Positions 41,452 to 51,090 of a stretch of DNA of 64,000 nt are shown here, piece after piece (the stretch's first letter is position 1; the number at the start of each line of letters is the position of its first letter). The position numbers and the translations under genes were made by a program. Under the pieces are notes generated by a model, which was given only the letters and a program-made list of their open reading frames with translations, made no database searches and was not told the origin of the DNA. The stretch comes from HGM04593 sp045631205 (lineage in GTDB: Bacteria > Bacteroidota > Bacteroidia > Bacteroidales > Bacteroidaceae), in contig JAZQUI010000016.1 in NCBI GenBank assembly GCA_045631205.1, positions 1-64,000 on the forward strand. The letters are read 5' to 3'.

Positions 41452-43523
41452 AATTCCTGCCCGGGGTGGGCGGGCAGCGTGCCACCCTGCTTAACAGGGA
41501 ACTTAAAATATTTTCCCTGCACGACCTGCTATACTATTTCCCATATAAGTACGTCGACCGCAGCCGCCTCTTCAAAGTGTCGGAACTTACCGGCAATATG
41601 CCTTTTGTGCAGTTGTGCGGGGAGTTGCGCAGTTTCGAGGAGATGGGCGAGGGCGTGGGGCGCAGGCTTGTCGCACATTTTACCGATGGAACGGGTTTCA
41701 TCGACCTTGTCTGGTTCCGTGGTATAAAATATGTGAAAGGGCGTTACAAGATTGGCGAAAAATATCTCGTTTTCGGCAAGCCTACAATGTTCAACGGAAG
41801 GGTGAATATTGCTCACCCCGACATTGATGTTGCATCAACTATGCAGTTGAGTGAAATGGGGTTGCAACCCTATTACAACACCACCGAGAAGATGAAACGC
41901 AGTGGTTTGAACTCGTCGGCTATGGCAAAGCTTGTGCAGAACCTTTTTCAACTTACAGGCGGGCTGTTCGAAGAAACCCTCACTCCCGAAATTATTCGCA
42001 AGCATAATCTTTTGCCTCTCTCCGAGGCATTGCGTGCAATACACTTCCCCAAGGATAACAAGGAGTTGCAGGCGGCACAGCATCGTCTTAAATTCGAAGA
42101 ACTTTTCTATATACAATTAAACATACTGCATTATGCCAAGGATAGGCAGATGCGTTATGTGGGGCACCGCTTTGCAAAGGTGGGCGATGCCTTCAATCGT
42201 TTCTACAACGAGAAACTTCCCTTTGAACTTACAGGCGCACAGAAGAGGGTGGTGAAGGAGATACGCCGCGATGTGAATACCTCGCGCCAGATGAACCGCC
42301 TTGTGCAGGGTGATGTGGGTAGCGGAAAAACCCTTGTCGCTCTTCTATCGATGCTTCTTGCCAAGGATAATGGTTACCAAGCCTGTCTTATGGCCCCAAC
42401 AGAAATCCTTGCCGAGCAGCATTTTACTACGTTGAGTCGTATGCTTTCGGGGCTTCCGGTGCGTGTGGAACTGCTTACCGGCAGTACCAAGCAAAAAGAC
42501 CGTCCCGCAATTCTTGATGGGCTTGCCGACGGTTCGGTAGATATACTTGTGGGCACACACGCAGTGCTCGAAGATAATGTGCAGTTCCGCAATGTGGGGC
42601 TTGTGGTAATAGACGAGCAACACCGTTTCGGCGTGGTGCAGAGGGCGAAGATGTGGGCAAAGAACAATATTCCTCCTCACATCCTTGTGATGACTGCCAC
42701 TCCCATTCCTCGCACCCTTGCAATGACTCTCTATGGCGACCTTGATGTTTCGGTCATCGACGAGTTGCCCCCCGGTCGCAAGCCGATAAGCACGCAACAC
42801 ATCTTCCGCAACCGTGCCGACCAGATGTACTCTTTCATCCGCCGTCAACTGCAGGAAGGTCGCCAGGTGTATGTGGTCTATCCGCTTATAAGCGAGAGTG
42901 AGAAACTCGACCTTAAAAACCTTGAAGAGGGTTATAACCAGCTCTGCAACATCTTCTGCGATTATCGACTGAGCAAGCTCCACGGCAAGATGAAACCCAA
43001 GGAGAAGGACGAAGAGATGCGTCGTTTTGCGCAAGGAGAGACACAGATGCTTGTTTCAACAACAGTAATTGAAGTTGGCGTGGATGTACCCAATGCTACG
43101 GTGATGGTTATTGAGAATGCCGAGCGTTTCGGCCTTTCGCAGTTGCACCAGTTGCGTGGCCGCGTGGGGCGCGGTGGCTCGCAGTCCTATTGCATACTAG
43201 TTACCGACTATAAACTCTCCGAGGATACCCGCAAGCGTATGGAGATTATGGTGGGCAGCAACGATGGTTTTGAAATAGCCGAGGCCGACCTGAAATTGCG
43301 TGGCCCGGGCGATATTGAGGGTACACAGCAGAGTGGTATTGCGCTCGACCTTAAAATAGCCAACCTTGCCCGCGACGAGCAGTTGATTCAATATGTACGC
43401 GAGGTGGCGCGTTCTGTGGTGGAGGCCGACCCGCAGTGTGATAACCCTCTCTACCGTGTGTTGTGGGAGCAATTGCGTGCAATAAAGAAACGCAACAACT
43501 GGAATTGGGGAGCCATATCATGA
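41424..43523 (+). CDS. recG: ATP-dependent DNA helicase RecG
   Basis: Helicase remodelling stalled replication forks and Holliday junctions. Of 699 residues, the N-terminal ~270 hold an OB-fold wedge domain (FLPGVGGQRATLLNRELKIF; FTDGTGFIDLVWFRGIKYV), then the SF2 motor: Walker A GDVGSGKTLVA, DEQHRFGV, TATPIPRTLA and QLRGRVGRGGSQSYCIL. The start overlaps the last 28 bp of ispD, implying translational coupling. Confidence 0.96.
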   Translation: MLDTATRNIKFLPGVGGQRATLLNRELKIFSLHDLLYYFPYKYVDRSRLFKVSELTGNMPFVQLCGELRSFEEMGEGVGRRLVAHFTDGTGFIDLVWFRGIKYVKGRYKIGEKYLVFGKPTMFNGRVNIAHPDIDVASTMQLSEMGLQPYYNTTEKMKRSGLNSSAMAKLVQNLFQLTGGLFEETLTPEIIRKHNLLPLSEALRAIHFPKDNKELQAAQHRLKFEELFYIQLNILHYAKDRQMRYVGHRFAKVGDAFNRFYNEKLPFELTGAQKRVVKEIRRDVNTSRQMNRLVQGDVGSGKTLVALLSMLLAKDNGYQACLMAPTEILAEQHFTTLSRMLSGLPVRVELLTGSTKQKDRPAILDGLADGSVDILVGTHAVLEDNVQFRNVGLVVIDEQHRFGVVQRAKMWAKNNIPPHILVMTATPIPRTLAMTLYGDLDVSVIDELPPGRKPISTQHIFRNRADQMYSFIRRQLQEGRQVYVVYPLISESEKLDLKNLEEGYNQLCNIFCDYRLSKLHGKMKPKEKDEEMRRFAQGETQMLVSTTVIEVGVDVPNATVMVIENAERFGLSQLHQLRGRVGRGGSQSYCILVTDYKLSEDTRKRMEIMVGSNDGFEIAEADLKLRGPGDIEGTQQSGIALDLKIANLARDEQLIQYVREVARSVVEADPQCDNPLYRVLWEQLRAIKKRNNWNWGAIS

Positions 43524-43588
43524 TTTTTTTTCAAGAGTCACAAGTTGTTAAAATAACCAGTGGAAAGAAACATAATTATTTAATAATC

Positions 43589-43618
43589 CTTGTTTTATAA
43601 ATATTTTTCTTACCTTTG
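43589..43618 (+). promoter_or_regulatory. Candidate ndk promoter
   Basis: TACCTTTG (43611-43618) is a full -7 match; CTTG (43589-43592) lies 18 nt upstream, one base from TTTG. The ndk start is 67 bp further on. Confidence 0.65.
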
Positions 43619-43685
43619 TTTCATGACGTTTTGTGTCGGCCACACATCGAGTGGCATTTATACGTATAAATAAAAACTTTCAACA

Positions 43686-44159
43686 ATGGAGAAAACACTC
43701 ATCCTTATTAAACCCAACGCTATTCAGCGTGGTTTGACGGGCGACATCATCACCCGTTTCGAGCGTAAAGGTCTGCGTTTCGTAGGCATTAAGATGTTGT
43801 TTATGACCGACGAACTTGTAAACGAGCATTATGCCCACCTTAAAGAGCGTCCATTCTTCCCCTATTTGAAGGCCTCAATGCAGGCTGCTCCTCTTATCGC
43901 TTGCTGCCTTGAAGGTGCTGAGGCTGTGGAGACAGTGCGCCAGCTTGTTGGTGCTACAAACTCACGCAAGGCACTCCCCGGTACCATCCGTGGCGATTTC
44001 TCTATGAGCGGCGAGCAGAACGTGGTACACGCATCGGATTCTGTGGAGAATGCACAGATTGAGATTGCACGTTTCTTTAAAGATTGCGAGTTGTTCGATT
44101 ATAAATCGGCGGTTACAGAATTTGAGTACGGTGGCGAGGAGAGCCTTAAATACAAATAA
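43686..44159 (+). CDS. ndk: Nucleoside diphosphate kinase
   Basis: Cytoplasmic enzyme balancing nucleoside triphosphates through a phospho-His intermediate. The N terminus EKTLILIKPNAIQRGL is typical, and the active-site His115 lies in NVVHASDSVENAQIEI. The 157 residues are slightly longer than E. coli Ndk (143) because of an insert around PGTIRGDFSMSGEQN and a C-terminal extension. The M23 gene follows after 6 bp. Confidence 0.96.
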   Translation: MEKTLILIKPNAIQRGLTGDIITRFERKGLRFVGIKMLFMTDELVNEHYAHLKERPFFPYLKASMQAAPLIACCLEGAEAVETVRQLVGATNSRKALPGTIRGDFSMSGEQNVVHASDSVENAQIEIARFFKDCELFDYKSAVTEFEYGGEESLKYK

Positions 44160-44165
44160 TAGAAA

Positions 44166-45038
44166 GTGAGAATATTACAGTTGTCTGCAATAGTTGCCGT
44201 TGCTATGCTGGCAACACCTTGCTTTGTTCGTGCGCAGGATGCAATGCCTGCTCCCGCGCCTGTTGATATGCCTATGGAGGTGAGTGAGCCGTTGGAAGCG
44301 CGTCTTTCGTTGCTTAACGAGGCTTTTATGATACCTTCGAGTGAACTTTATCCCACTTGGGAAAATAGCGGTGTACACTACACTGCAAAACTGCCCGACT
44401 CTTTGCGCATAGATTTGCGTAACTTTGTTATGCCCACCACTAATACCAAGGTTACCGATGTGTTCGGCTATCGCCCGCGCCGTCGTCGTGCCCATAAAGG
44501 ACTTGACATAAAGGTGCAACGTGGCGATACCATACGTGCGGCTTTCGATGGCAAGGTACGCATCACAGCCTACCAGCGCAGAGGCTACGGTCATTATGTG
44601 GTGATACGTCACAATAATGGTCTTGAAACTGTTTATGCACACTTGCAGAATAAGTTGGTTGTACAGGACCAGAAGGTTAAGGCCGGCGACCCCATTGGTT
44701 TGGGTGGAAATTCAGGTCGCAGTACCGGTCCTCACTTGCACTTTGAGACATTGTTGATGGGTAAGTCGCTCGACCCTGCGCTCTTTTTCGACTTCAAGAA
44801 CCAGACAGTCACAGGTGAACAATATACCTATTACAAGCCCGGTACTCGCCGTTACGATGCCAAGAGCGGTAAGATGATTATAGAAGGCCCCGAGCCCAAG
44901 TATCATAAGGTGCGCAGCGGAGAGTCTGTTTCTACTATTGCCCGCAAGCACGGTGTTTCGCAGAGTACAATCTACAAGTTGAATGGTATAAATTCAAAAA
45001 CGGTTTTGCGTATAGGGCAGAGTTTGCGTTATCAGTAA
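44166..45038 (+). CDS. M23 peptidase with C-terminal LysM domain
   Basis: Exported peptidoglycan hydrolase, 290 residues, starting at GTG 44166 with a signal peptide (about 1-23, ending RAQ). The M23 domain (about 100-215) has the zinc ligands HKGLD, and HLHFE, so catalysis is likely intact. A LysM peptidoglycan-binding domain follows (about 244-289: YHKVRSGESVSTIARKHGVS, NGINSKTVLRIGQSL). It is expected to cut stem-peptide bonds in the periplasm, as do envelope or division hydrolases of this group. Confidence 0.92.
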   Translation: MRILQLSAIVAVAMLATPCFVRAQDAMPAPAPVDMPMEVSEPLEARLSLLNEAFMIPSSELYPTWENSGVHYTAKLPDSLRIDLRNFVMPTTNTKVTDVFGYRPRRRRAHKGLDIKVQRGDTIRAAFDGKVRITAYQRRGYGHYVVIRHNNGLETVYAHLQNKLVVQDQKVKAGDPIGLGGNSGRSTGPHLHFETLLMGKSLDPALFFDFKNQTVTGEQYTYYKPGTRRYDAKSGKMIIEGPEPKYHKVRSGESVSTIARKHGVSQSTIYKLNGINSKTVLRIGQSLRYQ

Positions 45039-45050
45039 AACTTAAAGAAC

Positions 45051-45096
45051 ATTGAAAAAGCCGGGTCAAAAATCATTTTGCCCCGGCTTTTTCAAT
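45051..45096. terminator. Bidirectional terminator
   Basis: A 15-bp perfect stem (ATTGAAAAAGCCGGG at 45051-45065 and its complement at 45082-45096) with further inner pairs; A- and T-runs in the arms suit termination in both directions between the convergent M23 and alkaline phosphatase genes. Confidence 0.92.
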
Positions 45097-45119
45097 TTAT
45101 CCTTTCGCTGTGTAATTTA

Positions 45120-46484
45120 TCAGTATCCGGCGATTTTCTTAATCATCTTGGGGATATCGGTGTTGTCGATAACGCCGTGAAACTCATCGGCCTCTTCGCC
45201 TATGGCAAACAGTGGAACGAATGTGCCGGAATGGTTGGGGCCGGCCCAGCTTACAAGTGCGATGCGGTTTATAGCGTTCTTGGCAACGGTGGCAATGGAT
45301 TCAAATTTCTCCACACGTTTTTCGGGGTTGCTCTCTCCCTCTTCAAAGAGTCTTTTCATTGTCTGCTCTTCGTTTTTGCTTGGGGTGAGTGCGCTCCACA
45401 AGCCTGTGTTCTGGCTTATAACCTCTTTAACATCTTCCCACTTCAAGGGCATACGCTGCATTGCTTTTGTGCGCAGAATGCTTTTTAATTTATCCTCGCT
45501 TACCTTTTGGTGTGCAAGTGCTTTGAGGTTGAGAGCGTATGCTCCGCTGTATCCGAGTACAAGGCCGCCTGTTTCGTGGTCGGCGGTTACAATGATGAGG
45601 GTTTCGTCCTTGTGCTTTTTGTAGAATTCAACGGCTTGTGCAATGGCTGCATCAAAGTCAAGAACCTCCTGGAATATGGTTGCAGCATCGTCGCTGTGTG
45701 AGGCATAGTCAATTTTGCCACCTTCAACCATAAGGAAAAAGCCTTTTTTGCTCTTCTCGCCAAGGAAGTCTATAGCCGCTTCTGTTATTTGTGCAAGGGT
45801 AAGGTCCTCGTCGGTGCGGTCTATAGTATAAGGTATCTCTTCTCTCTCCTCCTTTTGGTATAGCATCATTTTATTCGCTTCGTCGGCTTTGGCAAGGTAG
45901 TCGGCATATCCGCGAGCAATTGTGTAGCCTTGTTTCTTGGCTGCGGCGTATAGTTCCTTGCGTTGTGCTGTACTGCATTTGGCATCGCCTCCCGCATAGA
46001 AGTCGTAGTCGGCAACAAGCATATCCTTGGCAATGTCGTGGTAGTTGTTACGGCTTGTATTGTGGGCATAGAAAGCTCCGGGTGTTGCGTGGTTTATGCA
46101 TACGGTGGTTGCTACTCCCACAGCGTATCCGGCTTTCTTTGCCGCGTGGGCTACGCTATAAACGGGTGTGCCGTCGGGGGCTGCGCCCAAGAATCCGTTG
46201 GTGGTCTTGTGGCCTGTGGCAAGGGCTGTGCCCGATGCTGCCGAGTCTGTGACACCGTTGCTTGCCGAGAAGGTTGTCACGAACGCACTATAGGGAAATT
46301 GTGTGAAGCACAAGGGGGTGGGGCGTCCAATCTTACCCTCTTTCTCTCCGAGGAACAGTTCTGTGCCGAGAACGTGCGAGGGGCCCATTCCGTCGCCGAT
46401 AAAGTAGAATACATACTTGGGATTCTTGCCCATTGCGCTTGTGGCGAGAGCAATTATCACAATGAGTGTCAGCAGTTTTTTCAT
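45120..46484 (-). CDS. Secreted alkaline phosphatase
   Basis: Alkaline phosphatase of the PhoA superfamily, 454 residues, with a signal peptide (1-19, SAMG). The metal-binding FIGDGMGPSH (28-37) and nucleophile motif VTDSAASGTA, in which Ser81 is the expected phosphorylated residue, are intact, and TADHETGG holds later metal ligands. It acts on phosphate esters in the periplasm. The gene ends the long minus-strand run. It starts 12 bp after the serpin stop. No pho-box can be identified. Confidence 0.93.
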   Translation of the reverse strand: MKKLLTLIVIIALATSAMGKNPKYVFYFIGDGMGPSHVLGTELFLGEKEGKIGRPTPLCFTQFPYSAFVTTFSASNGVTDSAASGTALATGHKTTNGFLGAAPDGTPVYSVAHAAKKAGYAVGVATTVCINHATPGAFYAHNTSRNNYHDIAKDMLVADYDFYAGGDAKCSTAQRKELYAAAKKQGYTIARGYADYLAKADEANKMMLYQKEEREEIPYTIDRTDEDLTLAQITEAAIDFLGEKSKKGFFLMVEGGKIDYASHSDDAATIFQEVLDFDAAIAQAVEFYKKHKDETLIIVTADHETGGLVLGYSGAYALNLKALAHQKVSEDKLKSILRTKAMQRMPLKWEDVKEVISQNTGLWSALTPSKNEEQTMKRLFEEGESNPEKRVEKFESIATVAKNAINRIALVSWAGPNHSGTFVPLFAIGEEADEFHGVIDNTDIPKMIKKIAGY

Positions 46485-46496
46485 ATAATCTGTTTT

Positions 46497-47693
46497 TTAA
46501 TATTGGGGGTTACCAACTTTGCCGATGAATAATATTTCGCCGGTGTGGTTGTTTGTTATCGCATAAATGAAGGGGCGGTCGAGGGTGAGAGTTTTAGGCT
46601 CTTCTCGTGGAAGACCGGTTAGCATCATTTGCACAGCGGTTACTGCAGCAGCTTCGGCACCATCCTCATTGACCGATATATAGCTTTTTTGTATTACATC
46701 GTCGATGAGCAACGGGGTTTTAGATATTTCTGAAAAATCGGCTTGGGCTGTGAATGCTTCGTTTATTCCCATTGCCTTGAGCATAGGTTTCAGGCTTGTG
46801 CCGAATTCTGTGCGGAAGCGGGGCATAGTGAGATGTACATTGTATTTTTTACTATTGCCGAAGAGTCCTTTCTTGTACTTCTCGGTAATGTGACCAATGG
46901 CTTGCTGTATAGAGACTCCATCGCGCGGCAGAATGAGCAGCATTGAGTATTCTCCATTTTTAAAACTCTTCTCGGTGGCCTGTATAGTACTATCCTCGTA
47001 ATAGTTGGCTATTTGGCTCCTTGCCATCATAGGTACTGTGATTTTTTCTCCGTTGGCTTTTGTAAAGGTATTATTATGGGTAATATCTTTGTAAAAGGGT
47101 TTACTCCATTCTGCCTTAAAGTGGAGGGCGTTTATGAGCAGTAATTTTGTTGCGGGATTGGCCTCGTTGAGTATCGAATTTATCTTGCCCTCGGTCTTGT
47201 CGCTGCACCAATCGTTTATCTCTTTCACCGTGCCTGCGTCGAATGTAACATTCCTTGTTGTTGCATCGTAGAATTTGGCATTCTCTTCGATGAAACGGCT
47301 TTTTAGCTTTATCTCCTTGTTTACCCAAATGGAGTTGGCAACCGATACTTTTGCTTCGCTGCTGTTGTTAAGTGCTTTTATATTATCTTTTTGCAGGCAA
47401 TTGAATCCTTGGGTGTTGCTTGCGGCATCGGGGTAGCCGAGCGCTTCGTACATCTGCTTGGCAGTGTTGCCGCGAGCGCCGTTTGCTGTCATTGCGAGAG
47501 CCCATTGTGCGCTTGCTGGGGAGATGCAGAAATTCTCAACATCCTCGGCTGTGCTGTTTACTGCCGAAAATAGAGAGAATGCAAATGTTTGCGTGCTGTC
47601 GGTGCTCATTGCCTGCTTTGCGGTACAGCTGGGCTTGCTTGTTGCGCAGGCTGCCATTACCAAGCTTGCTAGGGTATAAAGGATTACTTTCAT
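46497..47693 (-). CDS. Serpin (serine protease inhibitor) lipoprotein
   Basis: Serpin-fold suicide inhibitor of 398 residues with a lipoprotein-like signal (LVMAACATS; Cys16). Core blocks are present: FCISPASAQWALAM, NSIWVNKE, LLLINALHFKAEWSKPF and C-terminal LDRPFIYAITNNHTGEILFIGK. The reactive-loop hinge NEDGAEAAAVTAV has the small residues needed for insertion, so it should be inhibitory rather than a non-inhibitory relative. By hinge counting P1 would fall about TG in MMLTGLPR, which is uncertain. It follows rseP by 12 bp in the same transcript. Confidence 0.92.
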   Translation of the reverse strand: MKVILYTLASLVMAACATSKPSCTAKQAMSTDSTQTFAFSLFSAVNSTAEDVENFCISPASAQWALAMTANGARGNTAKQMYEALGYPDAASNTQGFNCLQKDNIKALNNSSEAKVSVANSIWVNKEIKLKSRFIEENAKFYDATTRNVTFDAGTVKEINDWCSDKTEGKINSILNEANPATKLLLINALHFKAEWSKPFYKDITHNNTFTKANGEKITVPMMARSQIANYYEDSTIQATEKSFKNGEYSMLLILPRDGVSIQQAIGHITEKYKKGLFGNSKKYNVHLTMPRFRTEFGTSLKPMLKAMGINEAFTAQADFSEISKTPLLIDDVIQKSYISVNEDGAEAAAVTAVQMMLTGLPREEPKTLTLDRPFIYAITNNHTGEILFIGKVGNPQY

Positions 47694-47705
47694 AAGTAGG
47701 GGTAA

Positions 47706-49025
47706 TTAGAAAATGAAACGCATTGCGTCGTTGTAGGTTGCGAGTACGAAAAGTCCCAGCAGTATTATCATACCTACCATCTGCGCATACTCAAGAACCT
47801 TGTCGCTAGGTTTGCGGCCGGTGATAACCTCGATTATAAGGAATACAACGTGTCCGCCGTCGAGCGCGGGTATGGGCAGTATGTTCATCACTGCAAGTAT
47901 GAGTGAGAGCATTGCTGTCATCAACCAGAACTGGTGCCAGTTCCAAGTGGCGGGGAACAGGCTGCCTATGGTACCGAACATACCAACCGACTGTGCGCCC
48001 TCTTTTGAGAAGAGGTATTTGAAGTCGCTTACATAGCCTTTGAGAACATTCCAGCCATAAGCGATACCTGCGGGGAACGATTCTGCAAAGTTGTATGTGA
48101 TTTTCTCCACAGGGTAATCGGGGTTCCAGGGGGTGATGCCAAGTTTGTATGTCTCATCGACCTGGGCGGTGAGGTTTACAATGCTGTCGCGCATCACTGT
48201 AATCTTAATCTCCTGTGTGCCTTTCTCCTTTATGTTCTGCATAACAGCCATAAGCTTGTTCCACGAACCAATGGATTGGCCACCGATGCTTATGATGCTG
48301 TCGCCTTTCTGTATGCCGGCAGCCAGTGCTGCCGATGCTGGCATAATGCTATCTACAATGGCGGGTATGCGGTACTGCATAAAAGGTGTGCCTTTGCCCA
48401 TATCCAGCAGGCCAAAGTCTTCGGGTATCTCAATTTTTGCTTCGTTGCCTGCGCGGAGTACTGTAACCTCCTTGCTGTCGGCTATGGCGCGCAACAAATC
48501 GACGCTGTAACGATCAACTTCGTTACCATCAACTTTGAGTATAATGTCACCATCGACAAAACCGAGTGATTTTGCATTCTCGTTGAACTCCATACCGTAT
48601 GTGGCTTTGCGTATGTCGGTGTAGCTTTCGCCCCAGGTGAACATTATCATTGCATAAATGAACATAGCAAGTATGAAGTTGAACATAACTCCACCCACCA
48701 TTATCAGCAGGCGCTGCCATGCCGGTTTTGCACGGAACTCCCACGGCTGCATAGGCTGTTTCATCTGTTCGGTATCCATAGACTCGTCAATCATACCCGA
48801 TATCTTGCAGTAACCGCCAAGGGGTATCCAGCCTACACCATACTCCGTGTCGCTGTTTTTCGGCTTCCATTTGAAGAGTGAGAAACCCCAATCGAAGAAG
48901 AGGTAGAATTTTTCTACTCTCACCTTGAATATTCTTGAAAAAATAAAGTGTCCAAACTCGTGTATAAGCACCAAGAGGCTCAGTGCCATAATCAACTGCA
49001 ACGCTCGTATAAAAAATACTTCCAT
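47706..49025 (-). CDS. rseP: RIP metalloprotease RseP
   Basis: Site-2 intramembrane zinc protease that cleaves membrane-bound regulators such as anti-sigma factors. The zinc motif HEFGH is at 22-26, and the second ligand motif NILPIPALDGGH is near residue 385. A PDZ domain lies in the periplasmic middle (about VDSIMPASAALAAGIQKGDSI). About four membrane helices are seen. Length 439. It follows dxr, a pairing common in many bacteria. Confidence 0.95.
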   Translation of the reverse strand: MEVFFIRALQLIMALSLLVLIHEFGHFIFSRIFKVRVEKFYLFFDWGFSLFKWKPKNSDTEYGVGWIPLGGYCKISGMIDESMDTEQMKQPMQPWEFRAKPAWQRLLIMVGGVMFNFILAMFIYAMIMFTWGESYTDIRKATYGMEFNENAKSLGFVDGDIILKVDGNEVDRYSVDLLRAIADSKEVTVLRAGNEAKIEIPEDFGLLDMGKGTPFMQYRIPAIVDSIMPASAALAAGIQKGDSIISIGGQSIGSWNKLMAVMQNIKEKGTQEIKITVMRDSIVNLTAQVDETYKLGITPWNPDYPVEKITYNFAESFPAGIAYGWNVLKGYVSDFKYLFSKEGAQSVGMFGTIGSLFPATWNWHQFWLMTAMLSLILAVMNILPIPALDGGHVVFLIIEVITGRKPSDKVLEYAQMVGMIILLGLFVLATYNDAMRFIF

Positions 49026-49052
49026 CTTCTGTTTATAAATAGTACGTTAAAA

Positions 49053-50213
49053 TCAAATCCAGCTTTCCACCATCTTGCGTACCTCGCGGTCGGTTGCAAG
49101 GTAGTCGTCAAGGGTGGGTTTTAGTATATATTCGGCCTCCTGCATTGCGCGGGCTATGAGGCGGGGCATATCGTTGAAACGTATGCGGTCGGCAAGGAAT
49201 GCAGCCACGCATATTTCGTTTGCGGCGTTTACCACGCAGGGAATGTTGCCACCCATTGAAAGTGCGTCATAGGCGTGTCGCAGGTTGGGGAATTTCTCCA
49301 TGTCGGGCTTCTCAAATGTGAGCTCTCCCAGAGTACCGAAGTCAAGGCGTGAGAACGACGAGGTGAGTCGCTCGGGGTAGGAGAGGGCATACATAATGGG
49401 CAGGCGCATATCGGGTGTGCCAAGCTGTGCTTTTACTGCGCCGTCGGCAAATTGCACCATAGAGTGTATTACCGATTGTGGGTGTACCACAACCTCAATA
49501 TCCTCGGCTCCAACGCCGAAGAGCCATTTGGCCTCCATAACCTCGAAACCTTTGTTCATCATAGATGCCGAGTCTATGGTTATCTTTGCTCCCATACTCC
49601 AGTTAGGGTGCTTCAGTGCCTGTTCTTTTGTCACGTTCTCGAGCTGTGCAATGTCCCAGGTGCGGAAAGGGCCTCCCGATGCTGTGAGTATGAGTTTTTC
49701 AACCTTGTTCTCCATCTCTCCGGCAAGGCACTGAAATATTGCCGAGTGCTCCGAATCGACAGGCAGAATGGGTACATTGTGTTCTGTGGCAAGAGCGTTT
49801 ACAAGTTCGCCGGCTACAACCATAGTCTCTTTGTTGGCGAGTGCAATCTCCTTGCCTGCTTTTACGGCCTCAATAGTGGGGCGTAGTCCCGAAAAGCCTA
49901 CCATTGCGGTAACCACAACATCGACTTCGGGTTCCTTTACAACCTCGCAAATGGCTTCGTAGCCGCCGCATACACGTATAGGCAGGTCGCTGAGTGCCTC
50001 TTTTAATTGTGCATATTTGCTCTCATCGGCAATAACTGCAACGCGGGGTATGAATTTACGGGCCTGTTCAATGAGGTCATTTACACGGGTGTTTGCTGTT
50101 ATTGCATATACTTCGAAACGCTCGGGATGCTCCTCGACCACTTGCAGTGTTTGTGTGCCGATAGAGCCTGTTGAGCCTAATATCGCTATTTGTCTTTTTT
50201 TTGCGTTTTCCAT
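49053..50213 (-). CDS. dxr: 1-deoxy-D-xylulose 5-phosphate reductoisomerase
   Basis: NADPH-dependent enzyme converting DXP to MEP, the committed step of the non-mevalonate isoprenoid pathway, and the target of fosmidomycin. The N-terminal nucleotide loop is AILGSTGSIGTQTLQV. The substrate region SEHSAIFQCL and metal/substrate blocks ASGGPFRTW and NPWSMG-type HPNWSMGAKITIDSASMMNKG follow in shorter pieces. Length 386 residues. With ispD in the same window it shows this organism uses the MEP route. Confidence 0.96.
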   Translation of the reverse strand: MENAKKRQIAILGSTGSIGTQTLQVVEEHPERFEVYAITANTRVNDLIEQARKFIPRVAVIADESKYAQLKEALSDLPIRVCGGYEAICEVVKEPEVDVVVTAMVGFSGLRPTIEAVKAGKEIALANKETMVVAGELVNALATEHNVPILPVDSEHSAIFQCLAGEMENKVEKLILTASGGPFRTWDIAQLENVTKEQALKHPNWSMGAKITIDSASMMNKGFEVMEAKWLFGVGAEDIEVVVHPQSVIHSMVQFADGAVKAQLGTPDMRLPIMYALSYPERLTSSFSRLDFGTLGELTFEKPDMEKFPNLRHAYDALSMGGNIPCVVNAANEICVAAFLADRIRFNDMPRLIARAMQEAEYILKPTLDDYLATDREVRKMVESWI

Positions 50214-50225
50214 ATTATGTTTATG

Positions 50226-51080
50226 CTAGAATGCTATGTAAATATTGGGGTCGAGGGCTTTTCCTCTGTGCCACAGTTCAAAGTGCAGGTAGGGTTTCAG
50301 TACGCTGCTGCTTTCGCCGCCTTTTCCCAACGAGGCAATAACCTCGCCTCCCGAAACCTTGTCGCCGACATTCTTGAGCAGGCGTGAACAGTTGCGGTAT
50401 ATCGAGATAAGGTTTTCTTTGTGTTGTATGGCAATGGTGTAGCCGTCGTTGGCTGTGTAGTCGCTCATAATAACTATTCCCTCGTGTGTGGCAAGAACAC
50501 TCTCGCCGGGGTTCTCGGCAATATCCACGCCATAGTGTTTGTTCAGCGGGTTGAACTCTTTTATTATCATGCCGCGTGAGGGGCGGTAAAGGTGAATCTC
50601 TTTAAGCGCTCCAACACTGGTAGCATACGAGGTTAGGTTGTATTTCTCGCGCTCCTCGAAAGCGGCTGCAAACTCCTTTTCAAGTTCCGATGTTACAATG
50701 GAGATGCTGTCAGTTGACAATAGTTCGGGAGCATTCATCGCATTGTCTTCGGGTATTCTTCCTTCGAGCAGGTCTTTTATGTTGCCCATATAGCGGTTCT
50801 GCTTGTCAACCTCCTCTTTTAACGAGTCTATTCTTATGTTGTAGCTTACAAGCATTTCGCGGGTTTTGTTATTTATGCGCCCGGGGAGGTATTCGCCCAC
50901 AGGTGTGAACGCAAGTATGAGGTATATTACTCCGGCTACGAGCATAAAGGAGAAGAAGAGTGAGAGTATAACCCACAGTGGCGAAACATAGAAACCAAGC
51001 ACATTCTCCAATTTGTTCTCATTGTGTATGGTAAGCCTGTATTTTCGCATCAGGCGGCTGCGGAACCCTTTGTCCTTCAT
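50226..51080 (-). CDS. Membrane-anchored degenerate M23-fold protein
   Basis: A 284-residue protein with a cytoplasmic basic start, one membrane helix (about 32-55, VILSLFFSFMLVAGVIYLI), a coiled coil (RIDSLKEEVDKQNRYMGN) and a C-terminal M23/LytM domain (about 165-282). Of the zinc ligands only HYGVD and the last His in YLHFELW are seen; the other two positions are replaced (Tyr in YLHFE, no YxHL). It is therefore probably not a hydrolase but a binding or activating protein, as EnvC and NlpD are. It lies between rimM and dxr. Confidence 0.85.
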   Translation of the reverse strand: MKDKGFRSRLMRKYRLTIHNENKLENVLGFYVSPLWVILSLFFSFMLVAGVIYLILAFTPVGEYLPGRINNKTREMLVSYNIRIDSLKEEVDKQNRYMGNIKDLLEGRIPEDNAMNAPELLSTDSISIVTSELEKEFAAAFEEREKYNLTSYATSVGALKEIHLYRPSRGMIIKEFNPLNKHYGVDIAENPGESVLATHEGIVIMSDYTANDGYTIAIQHKENLISIYRNCSRLLKNVGDKVSGGEVIASLGKGGESSSVLKPYLHFELWHRGKALDPNIYIAF

Positions 51081-51090
51081 ACTTTCTGGT

